A DNA stretch of 64,000 nt from Pestalotiopsis fici W106-1 (taxonomy: Eukaryota; Ascomycota; Sordariomycetes; Amphisphaeriales; Sporocadaceae): NCBI RefSeq assembly GCF_000516985.1, contig NW_006917093.1, forward strand, positions 1,488,001 through 1,552,000. Direction: 5' to 3'. The position numbers and the translations under genes were made by a program. The notes below the pieces were generated by a model. That model saw only the letters and a list, made by a program, of their open reading frames with translations. It ran no database searches and was not told the origin of the DNA. Shown here piece after piece: positions 22,511 through 35,760 of this stretch (positions are counted from its first letter, which is position 1; the number at the start of each line of letters is the position of its first letter).

Positions 22511-23386
22511 TCACCGATCCCTGGAGTAACTCCTCCGCCGACTCACACTCCGGATGGACGCATCACCGCCTGCAAATCGATACGGGTCAATGTCCCGATA
22601 TCCACTACTCCTTCTGCGCTCACTGCTCCGCCGACTGCTCTGCCGCCGGTGGTGATGCCGACTATCGCGCCGACGCGGCGGCGAGTTCTCCTCAATCACC
22701 ACGACCTCGTCGTCGCTGTCGTCATGCACCACACGCGGCGGCGGGGCCATGGGCGGAGGGGGTGCAGGCGGAGGCGGTCCGGGCATGGGCTGGCGACTCC
22801 GGCTGCGCTCCTCGACAATGATGCGCTCCGTGGTCACCGGGGGTACCGGGACCACGCGCTCGGTTCTCCGGACCTCGACCGTCTCGCGGCGATCGCGCAC
22901 CGACGCCGAGCCCCGTCGATGGCTGCGGTTCTGCCGCCTTCGCGACTTGCGCGTCACCACCGATTCCGTACCGCCCACTGACGCCGTCTCAAGCACGGCC
23001 GGGGGCCCGTTGCCCAGGTTGGCGATGGAGTAAATGAGCCAGAGCAGTAGCAAGAATCCGCCTACGGACCCCAGCACGATGCCCACGACGGTGCCGGCGT
23101 TGGGGCCCGAGGGCGCGCCGTATGTCTCGGGCACAATGTCGGCATTGTCATCAAGTCTCGGTGTGAGATCACGGTAGTAATGGTTGTTATGGTGGTGTTG
23201 TGAGGACGGTGACCGAGGGGCGACAGCGGCTGCGCTGCGGGCAATCATGGTGCGCGATGACCATGTCGATAGCGGTTCCGATTGTCGCCTCGCCGTGGCA
23301 AAGGGCGACGAGCGCATGTGGTGGTCGAAGGAATTTGGAATTGCATCGCGCGCAAGGCTGCGCGGAGATGTTATGACGGGCGCCAT
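22511..23386 (-). CDS. Single-pass membrane protein with Arg/Pro-rich cytosolic tail
   Basis: An intron-free frame gives 291 residues from the ATG at 23386. Starts at 23458 (longer) or 23248 (MIARSAAAVAPR) are also possible, and the sequence does not decide. A His/Asn run (HHHNNHYY) precedes one clear TM helix (AGTVVGIVLGSVGGFLLLLW, then LIYSIANL). No cleavable signal peptide is obvious, so the N-terminus may be outside by type III insertion. The tail is strongly basic and Ser/Arg-rich (RKSRRRQNRSHRR; RRRQSSRRSSERRRSS), with a polyproline block (PGPPPPAPPPPMAPPPR) and an acidic DDSDDE patch. The layout resembles fungal plasma-membrane or wall-sensor-like proteins of unknown role. The region is GC-rich, so antisense frames are long but meaningless. 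Confidence 0.7.
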   Translation of the reverse strand: MAPVITSPRSLARDAIPNSFDHHMRSSPFATARRQSEPLSTWSSRTMIARSAAAVAPRSPSSQHHHNNHYYRDLTPRLDDNADIVPETYGAPSGPNAGTVVGIVLGSVGGFLLLLWLIYSIANLGNGPPAVLETASVGGTESVVTRKSRRRQNRSHRRGSASVRDRRETVEVRRTERVVPVPPVTTERIIVEERSRSRQPMPGPPPPAPPPPMAPPPRVVHDDSDDEVVVIEENSPPRRRDSRHHHRRQSSRRSSERRRSSGYRDIDPYRFAGGDASIRSVSRRRSYSRDR

Positions 23387-25118
23387 CGCGGGCCCCGAGG
23401 TATAATCTGGCAGGGAAGAGCGAATGCGCCTGCGTATTGGAAGCTTTGGATCTCCCAATTAACGTTGCTGCTGTTGATTGATCAAGTATACATTCGTTCC
23501 CCAAAAACGACGTGGTGAAAAGGACAGGCGCAGATCAACAACAACAACAACATAAAGGGTTGCCGCCTTGAGGAGTTTGGTAAGACGAGACGAGAGAAAA
23601 TCCCATAGGATGATGATGCTTTGCGCAGGATTTCCGTTGTTCGCGCCTTGCCCGCGCGCGCCGACGAGTCGAAGGGGGGTGCCGTGCTCTTACGTTGACC
23701 AGCGGCAGATGATTCGCCGACCAAAAGAATCAACAACCAACTGGGTTAATGGGAAAGAATGAGCTGCAGGCAAACCCGGTTCCTCTTCTCGCTTATGATT
23801 AAACCAGGGATGTAATGCAAGCGAGCGTCTGCCGGGAAGAGCGCGCCGGGATCTATCTCCAATCGAGGCGCGAGGGAGGGGGGTTAAAATCAACTTTCCC
23901 AGCAAGTAAATAGGTAGGTAGGTCGAGCCAAACCTGGGGTTTGACGATCAGATCGATGCGGGTGGGACTAGAACGATGCCGAATCTCAAAAAAAGAGTAG
24001 GTAGGTACGTATACAAAGAATGAATTATATATAGTCCATCACACAAGAACTCGGTAAAGAGAGCGAATGGAGGCAATTCACAACGACATGGCTCGATTGG
24101 TGGATTCGCAGTTTCGAATTGGCTTTGTTTTGGCATGAAGTCATAAGATAATGTAGGTAGGTACTGAGAAAATAAAAGGTTGCTTTCACCCCTCCTTACA
24201 ACCATGGGATTTTTTTTTTTAGAGGTGGTTGGAGAGACATGGAGAATGGATGGGACATGGACATTGACATGAACCCGCTCTCTGAACTTGCTTGCTTCGG
24301 GAAGATCCCGCTTGACACCAAACCCGAATTGAGTGCCTTAGCGCCCAGCCAGACAGCCTGTTTTTCGTCTTGTGCAGCACAACTGGCGGCGCTGTCATTC
24401 TTCTTGATCAGAAAGCTTGTCGTGTAGTTTAAATGCCTTACAAGGCAAAGAATCGGCATTCTTGTCAAGGAATCTCCGACATCAGTCTCTATTCAATCGT
24501 CCACAACTGAAACTGCGAGCTCATTGATCCTTCTGCTACTCGATTTCTCGTACAACCGTTGGGCTGTCAGGTATCTAGATACACACGAGGACACTCATTA
24601 GCGTACCGCATCAACGAGATCTATCTTCTAGTCAACTATGATCTAGGTACCTGCCTAGCGTCGATTCTGGTTCTGGTTCTGGTTCTGAGATGGGGCCCGG
24701 CGCCGCCACCATGGCAACGGCAAGCACGTAGTGCGATTCGACAACGAGAATAATTGTCTCATCCCATCCGCCCTCCAAACCCAAGACACATGCGACCCCA
24801 TCGATGGGCTATATATCAAGTGTTCCTTGTTTCGAATGGGTAACTGTAGCAATTGCCAGAAAATGGGTATCATGTTCCGCAGCAGTCATGGCTATATAAT
24901 ATAAAAAGACCCCATCGTTTTGATGTTCATGTGACACTGCTGCTGCTGCTGGCCTCCCTGCAGTCAACAAATCATGTCTGGCTTGCTTGACTCTCGATTG
25001 CCAAGAGGTTAGTGACTTTCCTGTCAGCTATTTGTGTGTTTGTGTGTGTGTCTGATATTGAGTCGAGTCTCAACTCTTTTTTCCTTTTCCCTTTCGACAT
25101 CCCCATGTGCCATTGAGC
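23387..25118. other. Intergenic, repeats only
   Basis: Contains an AAC triplet run (23537-23552), several TAGGTAGG islands (near 23910, 23998 and 24153), a CTGGTT hexamer tandem (24667-24688) and a GTGTGT run (near 25030-25050). No gene is supported. The upstream part serves as promoter of the Arg/Pro-tail protein. Confidence 0.5.
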
Positions 25119-28100
25119 CTATGGCATACCCGCCCCACCCCCGCCATTCTGTTGCCCGCCAAACCAAAACCCATCCAGTAGATCGACTTGTTGACCATCG
25201 TTAAAATCATGATGCATGCCCTCGAATCCAAATCCAAGCCCGCTAAGGTCCAATTGTCCTTCACCAGATAATTGGTCTTCCATACCTGCATTGTTCTGCA
25301 ACCCTTGTAGGAATTCCATCTCTTGCAACCCCGAATAGCTGAGCTGCCCTGGTGTGTTCATTGCCGTCGGTGACCGCATGTAATTGACGTTCGATCCGGC
25401 AGCGTTGCCTGAGGCTGGTGTCAAGCTGTTGACCGAAATGGGAGATTGCCCCGCCTGTTGGGCGGCGCTGGGTGAAGGGAGCAATGACGGATCAATGGCC
25501 GAAGTATCGGGCTCCTCCTGAAGGCCACCTACGTTTGGTCTCGACCCAGGCATTCCGCGTACCATTGAATAACCATCCCTCTCCGTCTTGATATTCGGCA
25601 TGGAGAGCGCAAAAGGACCCGTCTGAATTGGTGGCACGTGGCTCGAGCGACGATTCATTGCAAAGCCGTCGCCGCCGCTCATGTCATACGTCGAGTGCGG
25701 CGCTCGTGGCCCGGTTTGATCCATGGATAACCTTGGTTGATGTCGCTGACGATTGGCCGAGGCATCGCGTGCCGACAGGTAGTCATGATTTCCTCTTCCG
25801 GAATTCGCTCTCACCGGCGCCTGTCCGAACCCGCCAGTCTGCTTTGACATTTTAACCGTTGCCTTGGCTGTACGTTCAAAAGCATCTCTGCAGGCCTCTG
25901 CTGGTGGACATTTTTCGATAAGATCAGTAAATACTGATGTAGCTGCTAGTATTGTGAAATCAACTTCGTCCATGCTCTGCATTGCTATTAGCTCAGGAAA
26001 CTTTCCAAGCACTTTCTGCTCCAAGTAAATTACTCACCAGGCGGCTTCGCACCAACGGGGAATGCCAAATGGCATATAGGTACGAAATTCCAGCCATGAA
26101 CAAATGATGTGTGGCCAGATAGGTAAAGTTTACCAAGCCCACAACATGGAGTTGTCTGTAGATGCGAATGATTTTCTGCCCGGCTTCAGCAACCTTCATG
26201 TACACCCGCTCCTCGTCTCCTGTCGTTTCGGGAGGGTACAGAGAGGGGCTGTTCACTTCCTTCGAAGTGTTGTATTCGGCCTCGAACATCTCGGGCACTT
26301 CCAGGCTCTGCCGGTAAAGGAGTATGACCGCCTGCCAATAATTGAGATCAAAGAATTCGGTCGAAAACTCTACCCCAGATTCCTCTTGCGTTGGTGCCGA
26401 GTTCTTCCAGTCGTATAAACGTCTATCAATGTCCATCCGCCAAGACCTAAAGGAATCAAACCTGCTCAGGAATGGAGACGGCAGCTGTGTGTGTATATAT
26501 GCATTGTGCCGATTCTGTCCGCCTGCTCTCGCTAGTTGCGTCTGCTGAAACTGTAGAACTTGCAAGATTTCGGACTGGAGAAGACGCAATCGGAAGTAAT
26601 GATAGGCCACGACCTTGTAAGTTGGCTCATTTGGCGGATTTTGCCTAGTAAAACCAGATGGGGTGATGTACCGGTCTTCGAGAAGGGTGGGAAATTCAGT
26701 CGTGACTACTTGATCAGAGACGCCAACCGGTCTGCCGACACAGGTGCTGACCAGTCTATCCAACGAATAGGTACTCCACCAGAGCCGTCTTCGCAAGTCG
26801 CGCACGTACTCGCGTCTGCCTCTCTGTCTAATGTGCGCGTCTTGTAGCTGAGGATCCACGGTCGGATCAGCATCGGGGAGACTGGGTAGCTCTTTGCCGT
26901 CCTCGAGATACAATCCCAAGTCAACGGCAAGACGTACAGCCACGCCAACAATGTACCTGTTTTCAAAAAGTCAGGGATGAAGAAGTGGAAAGATGTAGAT
27001 TGCAAGGTTGGCTTACCATAATCCAGGTGGAACCGGACGGAGCAAGGCAAAGTTGGCCAGCAAAAGCACGGCTTGTAGCTCTTCAAGCCCGCCGCCACTG
27101 CTACTGAGGCAAGCCTCCAAGTGCACAATGGCGCTGGCATGATATTCCTCTGGCTGTGTCTCCTTTGACGAGCGCGGCCCTTCGGAATTCTTTGAAGATG
27201 CCGTCTGAAAGATGCCCTTTCCAATGGCAAAGACCATGTTGAGCATGTACAGCTCTCTGGGCCCACGTATCCTGCCTTCGGTCGCGTATGCCAGCTCAAA
27301 CATTTGCATAAACTCGACGCGATGCAAGACCGGTATTTGTGGGTTGGCATGCTCGAAATAAATGTTGACTAGGTGCAACGCCCGGTCCTTGTCGGGGAAT
27401 TCAGCCGGGTTGATGGTGGGCTTTGTATGCAGTCCAAAGAAGGAATCCCGCATCGACGTCCCCGAGGCAGCGGCGCTGTTGCTGGTCGTTGACTTGGTAT
27501 AAGGCTTCACGCCGCCCCTTTCGGAATGCGACTTGTGGTCGCTGACGGTCGACTGTACGGCAGCATAGACGACGCGAGCAAAGGAAATTCCATTGGTCGA
27601 GCCGAGGGACCTGCCTCCGGAGCCCGGGCCCGGTCTGGCGCCCTTATTCGACCTGGCCTGCTCGTCTCCATTGTGATGCGACCTCGAAGGCCCGGGTCGG
27701 TTCGCAACGCTCGGTGAGTGGTGGCTGCTGTCCTTGGGCGCGTTATCGGCTGCGCCTTCTGCGCCAGCCCGTGAACAGTACTCTAGGTTCTCGGCGGGCG
27801 GAAATTGGATATTGTTGGCCTTGAGCAAAGCTTCGAGCTGGCCTACTCTGGTCTCGAGGTAGTAGACATAGCTTCGAGGAATCTCCTTCTTGGTGATTGG
27901 ATCGTAGCCCACGCATGCGACCTTTGCCTTTTCGCAGCTGACGCAACTCGGCAGGTTCTGATCGCATCGGTTCTTCCGCAAACGACACCGATTGCAGGCG
28001 CTTACGTTGCGGAAATTGCTGCTCTGGCCAACCTTGGATGAGCCCTGGGCTCCGGAGCCGTCGATTGGCGTCTCAACGGTGTTGGGCGAGGTTGCGCCGG

Positions 28101-28206
28101 CGGCTGAAGGGCCCGAATTTGGCGAGTCACGCTCGGGAGAAGACTGTCGGGCGCGCTTGGGGGGGTGCGGGTGCGGAAGCGGCGTGGGCGGAGAGTGCGC
28201 CGACAT
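25119..28206 (-). CDS. Zn2Cys6 transcription factor, UaY/Ppr1-like (purine utilisation)
   Basis: Three exons (28206-27017, 26956-26038, 25976-25119) join in frame to 988 residues. The binuclear cluster has Cys71, Cys74, Cys81, Cys88, Cys91 and Cys98 (ACNRCRLRKNRCDQNLPSC), directly followed by VGYDPITKKEIPRSYVYYLE and a short dimerisation helix (TRVGQLEALL). This linker wording is characteristic of the UaY/Ppr1 group that activates purine catabolism or pyrimidine genes. The fungal-trans middle domain runs from about 300 to 700 (HLVNIYFEHANPQIPVLHR; RDLRRRLWWSTYSLDRLVST). The C-terminus is Gly/Gln/Ser-rich with acidic-hydrophobic patches (LDLSGLGFGFEGMHHDF), probably the activation domain. Intron 2 uses the distal ATGCAG acceptor; the nearer AATAG would break the frame. 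Assignment to UaY, rather than another member of the group, is an inference. Confidence 0.82.
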
Positions 28207-30724
28207 GGTGTCTCTGGCGCAGAGTATCACTCACACTCCCCTCTCCCCGTCCTCGATGACGACAATGTTGTTGTTTTTCGCGTAGTTGGGTGTATATCCT
28301 ACTGTGCGTGGCTGCGCGTCGCGCCTTGGGACGGAAAAAAAGCTTTGGGGGTTGGCTTTCAAGAGCGTTGAAGGCGGGATGGATGCGCCAAGCTGCCCCC
28401 GATGCGATAGAAGGTGTCTAAGATCTGGGTTATGTTTCCGAGCCGCTTGTCTGCTGCTGCTGCCCCATTCCCAATCAATCTCGCAACGACAGTCCGTGGT
28501 CAAATAGCTGGCTGTATTTGCGGCTCAGGGGAATGATGGTTAAAAGTTTCGGATCATTAGAACTGGCGTGCTGGGATAGATTGCTATTGGCGTTATTGCG
28601 GGGAAGAGAGAAGGCTGGAAGGTCCAAGGTGAAGCAAGCAAGGCTCTGGAAGGGATGCCTTGATAGCACTGTAGGGTAATGTAGCGAGCGAGTGTCGTCG
28701 GTATTGTAGGTAGTACGCAGCAGTAGGTTAAGTTAGTGCAGCTCTTAGTCAATTCGGATTGTGTTTTTGAATGATGAGCTCGATAAATCTTAAAAAAGAA
28801 TTGAAGGGGAAAAAAAAAGATAAAAGAGAATCTAGTAGTGAGGATTCTAAACTAGGTAGATCAACTTGCTTGTATGCTTGGTCCTACCTAGTGGAAGAAA
28901 ACCAAAGCTAATTCAAGATTTGGCTCACCGAGTTATGACCGGGTCGGTGTGGAAGAGAGAGATTGGCGATAGTGATGTTTCTACTATGTATTTCATGTTG
29001 GTTATTTTTTTTCTTGTCCCTTCTGGGATTTCTTGGTAAGCCGCGGCCACGATAAGCAATGACCCAGTGAAAAAAAGCAAATCAAATAATTTTCTGAGCC
29101 ATTGGCTGTCGTATTGATAAGAGCTCAGCTGACGAATCATGAGCCGGCAACTCCACGGGTTCTCGACTGAATGGGCATAGTGCTAAAGAATTGGTGGAAT
29201 GAGAGGAATGGCGGGGGGGCGACTCTAAGAAAAAGGCTGCCCTTTTCTACAATGTACCTACATCGAGGTAACCAGACTGCCTTGGCTTTCACTGGGCAGT
29301 TCTCCCTCTTTAATAACGTTGCAACAGTTTTTTCACGAGGAGGTAAGCAAGCGCTGCTCCAAAGTCAGGGTCTTTTGGTTCTGGTCTGAGAAGCATATAC
29401 AAGTTCGATTCCCGACACCGGGGAAATGGGAAAAGGCCACCCCCAAAAACATGATCCCAACCTTCACAGTTTGACCCCACGCTCCATGTCTTGGCGATCG
29501 CCATCAGCAAGCAGCTCGATCAGAAGGATGGGCTTGGTAGTAGTAGTATGTACCTATCTAAACACCCAGGTACCAACATCAATACTACATTTTTTAAACA
29601 TCAGCACCACGAAGCAATTCTGCAGTCACGACTTTGAATTTTTGTCTTTGCGATTCATAGAAAAGAGTGATTTCACCAATGGGCTGACTTGTCTGTGAAA
29701 TCTTTTCTGAAGAAGCTTAGAAGGCGCCAGCTGAGACGCAATCTTATGTGAGAGTGTGTAAATTCTCAAGACCATTTTTGGTGACGGTCCGGCCAGTCTA
29801 CGTATTTTTTTCATGTATGACGCCGTTTCAACCATTTATTCATTTGAGTGATACGCTTCTAGAATTCATATACAAAGAAATGTATGTATACACCGTCTGA
29901 TCTAGCCATCGGATCAGGAACATGTGGTCATATCACCAGGTAGCGAAGCGAGAACAAGAGTATTTGATGTAGATAACCACCTGGGAATCGTATTCTGATA
30001 TCAAAAAAGCTATGTTGTAATAATCCATCTCAAGCCGGTCAAAAGCGCCGACTTGAGTCCTGATGAAAAAGAAGAAACCCGCGCGACGCAAGCACCTACT
30101 TGCAAGCCAGTCGACAAAGCGGATGTGAAATGTTAAAAATAATAATAATAGCGCCACTCCAATGCAATGAAATCCACCACTCCAATGTCAAAAAAACATA
30201 TAGAAATGGCTCGCTCTTCCGTACTCTTGTGTTATGCCCCGTCGCAATGATGTTGTTGTGTTCCTCCCGTGGTATCTCGAAAAGCTCGGTGAGAGTTACC
30301 TCCCGTTCCAGGACCCGAGCTGCCAAATTCCCCAAAATTGAAAAAAAAAAGAATCAAGAAAAAAGTCCCCCGAATTTCCCAACGCCTTAGAGATCATTTC
30401 CCTCTCTTTTTATCTGACCATAATACCCGTACAAAAAACTCCATTTCTTAGCCAAGAAGCACTCTCGGTCTTTCTTCGACTCTGTCTCTGTCTCTGCCCG
30501 ATCCCGGTATGCCGCGCGTGTCTGATGTCTAAATACGAATGTCGCTTGCCTTGCTGCCCGCTTGATGGAAAATATGAAAAAGAAAAAAAAAAACAAGAAA
30601 AAAACAAATTAAATCAAATATGTGTAGGTGTTTCCGTTTCGATTGGCGCCCTCATCTGCACTACATATCGTGTAGCGTTGTCGTCAAAAAAAATACTGTT
30701 GTTGTTGTTGTTATTGCTGTTTGC
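28207..30724. other. Long upstream region of the Zn2Cys6 gene, no supported gene
   Basis: About 2.5 kb between the regulator's start and the 3' end of the MFS gene. It is rich in poly-A/T tracts (near 28810, 30343, 30585 and 30686) and has only short frames. A long 5' leader with upstream ORFs is plausible for a regulator: an in-frame ATG lies 24 nt upstream at 28230. Confidence 0.45.
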
Positions 30725-32425
30725 TCAAGAGGCCTGAGCTTCCAGGTCATCGGCGCTCTTTTCGCACATGGTTGGCTGCTCCGGGATGGACATGGCCACG
30801 ACGCCACCGATGACGGCCACCAGGGCACTGAACCACCAGGCGAGGCCAGAGTAGCCAGTTCGCAGACCGACCGAGTATAGCATACCCGACACAATCGGTC
30901 CGAAAGCGCGGGAGAGACTGGCCGTCGATGCCGCCACGCCGTTGATGCTGCCCATGACGAGCTTGCTGGGGGCGTAGTTGACTGTGAGAATGGCGTTGCT
31001 GGGGAACGACATGCTCGAGAATGTACACTTCCACACCAGAAGTACATAGATGCCCGCGGTCTGAAGTGAATCCGGGAGAAGGACGACATAGGGAGTAAGA
31101 ATGTACAGCAGGCAGTACGAGACTGCAAGGAAGCGGAACAGACGGAGGGGACCAAATCGCTGGATCGCCCAGGGGACCACAAGCATGTTGACAAGCAGTG
31201 AGTAAATACCCTGCGCGCTGAGGATGATGCCGATTTCTTGCTGCGGCATGTTGAGGCCATCGGAGAACTTGAAAGGCAGTCTCACGGTGGGGTTCTCAGA
31301 GTGCGGCGTGCTCAAGAATACGGGAAACAAGGAGTCGTATGTCATGGTGTGGCTGGCAAAATTGGTCAGAATTACGCTCCAACTTGAGTTCAAGTATCGG
31401 GCAACTTACAATGCCAGGATGCCGAACGCGATAACGTTTAGCACAACGGCCCTGGTGAAAATCTTCGAGTTGGGATGGAAGCCAGTAGCGAGATCCAGCG
31501 GCTCTCGTGGCTCTTCCACAACATCCGAAGAAGCAATCCGGGGCGAGTTTTCAGGTGAGTTCTCCGATGTCCTGTAGCCAGGCAACTGCTCGCTCAGAAG
31601 AGGTTGGCTCTCGGAAGACCACTCGTCATACTTGCTCTGGCTCGAGGCTCCCTCCTCAGACTCACTCTGCGCGGAAGACCACGAGAGCTTCGACAGGATC
31701 CACTTGCCCAACTCAACTCCACGGTCCTTCTGCTGCTTCTTTCCGGAGTGAGTTTCCTCCAGGAACAGAATTCCATTGACAACACCAATGATACAGATCA
31801 TGGCGCTGAAGAGGTTCGGCAAGAGGTAGGGGAACTTATCCCAGATTGAACCCTCGCTGAACACTCCTGGATAAAGCTCGCAGGGCTTGGCCAGAGCACC
31901 TCCAATCATAGGTCCCACAATCGATCCCAGACACCACACGACCGGCATGATGGTGTAAGCACGTGGTTGGTGAGCCTTGTCGGTGACGAGCTCTGCAATG
32001 GTCGACTGAAGCACTCCCATGTTTCCGTTGAGAAGTCCTCCTACTGCTCTTGCTGCGAGGGCAACGTACAGGTTAGGAGAAAATCCGAAAATGAGGACGC
32101 TGATGGCGGTGCCCAAGAGTCCGGTGAGCAGGACCGGCTTCCTGCCAATCTTATCGCTGAGTCGACCCCATAGGACACCGGTGGAAAACTCGGCAAAGGT
32201 GAAGGCGGCCGTCACCATGCCGGCGTAGAGGGAGATCTTGCTGTCGTCGTCGGTCATGTGGAAATCCTTGATCATAAAGTAAATGTATGGAAAGATGCCC
32301 ATGAAAGCAATGGGCTCGCAGATTCGACATATTGCCAGTACCAACATCTGCCTAGTTGGGAATGGAGTTTTTGGTTGTGTCGGATCCATCTCTGCGATGC
32401 TTGTTCTTCTGAATTGGCTTCTCAT
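30725..32425 (-). CDS. MFS transporter (DHA1/ZIFL-like, yeast YCR023C type)
   Basis: Two exons (32425-31410, 31352-30725; intron GTAAGT...CCAG, phase 2) join in frame to 547 residues. TM1 starts after a 26-residue cytosolic N-terminus. The loop between TM2 and TM3 carries the family motif GRLSDKIGRKPVLLTG. A motif-C-like segment in TM5 reads VVWCLGSIVGPMIGGAL. A central cytosolic loop of about 80 residues is Ser/Glu-rich (SSAQSESEEGASSQSKYDEW; SQPLLSEQLPGY), as in fungal members of this drug:H+ antiporter-like branch. The second half gives another six TM segments (QEIGIILSAQGIYSLLVNML; ASLSRAFGPIVSGMLYSVGL). The tail is acidic. The substrate is unknown. The location is probably the vacuolar or plasma membrane, by analogy. 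Confidence 0.85.
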
Positions 32426-33276
32426 TGTTGTATTTGTGTGCCTGGAGGCTGAATTGACATAGAGTTGATGATCCCAGAAGCAGTAATAGCCGTTACTGGG
32501 CTCGATATAAAGGCGTTATAAAGTCCCCAGGGGTTCTCTGAAGTGGGTCGATGTTGACGTCTTGTGTTGCTCTCTTGGGAAAACTACCTCTGGTCCTGCC
32601 GTTACGGAACCTTAAATGGCCAGATGTGGTGCGGTCAAGTTCAAAGTCGTTGGGAAGGGTTATGAATAGGTCATATGAGAACCACTCAAGCAAAATGAAA
32701 AAAAAAAATCAGGTGAAGTAACAAGAGTGGGAGCAGAGAGGGTGAAGTTGAGGGTGAAGTGTAAAGTCCTTTTAAGTTACTTCCCTCGCCCGAAACCGAA
32801 TTGGGGGTGACTAGGATAGATAGGTTGTGATGCAATAAAGGGAATGTTCCGTAGGGCAGAACTATTCTACTAGCTAAGGGGCGGCACGAGGATATTAATC
32901 ACTTTTTAAGATTGAACCAGCGGTGACTGGATCCAAGACGAAAAGCAAGCGAGGGTGACTTGTAACGGTCGATCCCTCCCACGACGCCCGGTCTCCCGGC
33001 TTGTGCGGTGGTAGTGTCGAAAGGGTGTATGGAGACATCTTGGAGAAGACCCGTGAGGTTGGACTGAGAACATGGATCATGTGGAGCTATACCCACGGAT
33101 GTGAGGTTGAGCCTGAGAATAATCAGTCGATAGAATGAGTGTATGTACCGCCCTGCTGTCCTGTACCTGGGAAGCGGAAGGCTATGCAATCCATCGAGGA
33201 GCCCATTGATTGATTGTATTGCCGTTTGACCAGCCTGAGCCAGAGGTACAAGGTTAGCAAGGAACGACGACGAGGG

Positions 33277-33301
33277 AAAAAAAAAAAAAAAAAAAAAAAA
33301 A
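33277..33301. repeat. Poly-A run (25 nt)
   Basis: Twenty-five consecutive A residues. Its creates spurious Lys/Phe-rich frames on both strands. Confidence 0.95.
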
Positions 33302-35760
33302 GTACTGGCTTGGACCAGGGGAGGAGGGAGCAAGGTTCCAAGTACTGTACATGGTCAACTAAAGAATATTTGGTTCTACATGATGTCTCTCCTCTTTCTT
33401 TCTCGCTATTTTCCCTCCCTCTCTCACACACACTCACAAAAAGTGAGAAGCTTACAGATTTGGGGGGATCCCTGTTGAACTGATGAACTCCGGCAATTGA
33501 CTAGGGCCGCCAACGACTTGCATGGAACCGGGGGGCTCTTTTGAAAAGGAACCAAGAAAAGAAATAATGGGGGGGGGGGTACGTAGTACTTCTATGAGAT
33601 CAAAGAGACGAAGAACATGAAGGGAAGAAAAAAAAGCATGGCCCCCTTGTCGTTGCCCACTTGGGTTTAGGGGAAAGTTTTTCCTCTACACTACTCTAGC
33701 TAGCATGTAGGTACGTATGTAGTAGTAGTAGTGCCATGTACGTACTCTATGATGGCAGCATCAGAAATGAAGCTTGGATGGTCCCGATACTAATTGGGTT
33801 GCCGCCCAGCGTTGTTGCCAGACAGTGGAGCAGGCCTTGCTGCCGAGGATCTGAGCGAGCGAACAGGAAGAGGAAAAAAAAAAGCACAGCGCTCTCTGTC
33901 TGAGGCGGTGAGGAAGGCAGGCGCAGGAAAGAGAAGGTGAGAAACTGTGTTGATGCAGTCATCCTTCTCCACGATATCATGACTTGGACAGATGTGACTC
34001 GTCCATCGGAAGGGCTCGTGAGGCACTGCCGAGAGTAGAGGTTGCCTGTTGACCGGGTGGGCGGGCGGCGTGGGGAGTTGGACAGCATCGGCGTCACACA
34101 AAAACGAGTCGGGTGTTGCCATTATAGGTGGGTAATCGGGAAGCAACAATTACAAGGAATTAATGGTAACGTTTTGGTTGTAGCCTGTGATATAGGTAGT
34201 GAGTGTGGTAGTTGTGGATGTAGGCAGGTAGGTAGGTTGTACCAGCCGTACTAGTCCAGTGTGAGCTGACGGTCAAACTACTACTAGGTATCAGTAAGTA
34301 GGTTTGTATATAATATCGGGGTATTATGAGTAAAGTGTCAGGCTGTGAGTGTATGTAGGGTTTGTGGTACCTCTCTCTGGCTGGATGGACAAAGCCAGGT
34401 AGTATGTAGAGAGCAGGGCATATGTACCGGAGGAAAAACAGAAACAAGCCATCGAATACCCTACCATCGTACATTCTACACTACAGTAATGTTGGCAGCG
34501 GAAAGGGCATGTAGTACATTGTGTGGTATCCGACAATCTGGGAAGCCGGAGAGCCGTCTTTGCGAGTCTAATCCTCCAGGCCGGGGGGTTTCTGTTGGAG
34601 CCATGTGCAATGCAATGCAAGCGTAGAGTGGGAATGGGACGCATCCTTGCATCTCCCACCTGGACCCTCGTTCTCGCCGAAACAATCATGGCCTGCCACC
34701 GTTGCCGCAAGTCAACCAGAACGGGTCTCCACGAGGCGACGAACAAGTTGGTGACATAGCTGCACTATTGCGGTACGTAGTGTTGTGTAGCTGTCGTGTG
34801 GGTAGTAGATTTCCCCGCTGCCCACAAAGTAGTGTATAGAGTGAACATGGACACTTGAAGGGACTTGAGATGTGGTGGGCTACCATGTGTCGTGGCATTA
34901 GGTTGGGGAACAAGTAGAGCAATATCCAGTACCTAATTTTTTTTTTTCTTGACCTACTAGTGAGGACACTTCCTAGTACAGTACGTATGCAGTTTAGGTA
35001 GGCTGTAGCAGATAGGCAGAGCCGTCGACGGGTCGTTCGGCGGCGGCATCCCAGAGGGAGCTTGGGTAGCCGGCTGACTTTTGCTTTCAGCTGTGACAGA
35101 CCTGAGCTGGAGGGACAGACAGGAAAAGAGAGCCGCCAAAAGCCAACAAGCCTCTCCCACCCCCAATCCAGTCAGGCCCGTTCAAGTAGAGTGAGTCCAA
35201 TCTTGCGGTGCGCGTCAAGACAATGCGGTTCGCCGCCTGGCTCCATGCTATCCAGGCGCTCCGTCCATGGTGCAACCACCTTGGACTACTCGTTTTGTGG
35301 ACTGGGGACTTGGCGGCCTCGACGGAAGTGATCCCCCTACCAATGACATGGCTGAATGGCGAAATTAGAAGTTTATACTAGGCGCTGGCGCTGATGGTCC
35401 GGGTAGACTCCGCGCCCAACTGAGCGGCGCGTCCCAAATGGTTCCAGGTTACACACAGAAAGCGAGAGAGAGCGAACGACTGGCAGCCCAGGAAGATAGA
35501 TGAGTGGAGCTATTCGTAAAGCTGGGCGTTTAAGGAAAAAAAAGACATCAGGGAAAGCCATTGATCAATGCCGAGCAGGTACATGGCTATTGTACCTTGC
35601 CTGGACAAGGTTTGAATTTCTCAAGGCACGCGTACATACCGTTGTTGTTGACAATGATGACGAGCGAGCAAGGCTATCGCTCAAAGCCATTGCTCATGGT
35701 ACTGAGGAAAGAAGAGCCAAGCAAAGCAAGAAAGAGAGGTAGGTAAGGTACCAGCCCATC

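Noticed and set aside
29400..29420. tRNA B-box-like GTTCGATTCCC
   Set aside because: Flanking bases do not pair as a T-arm and no cloverleaf can be drawn.
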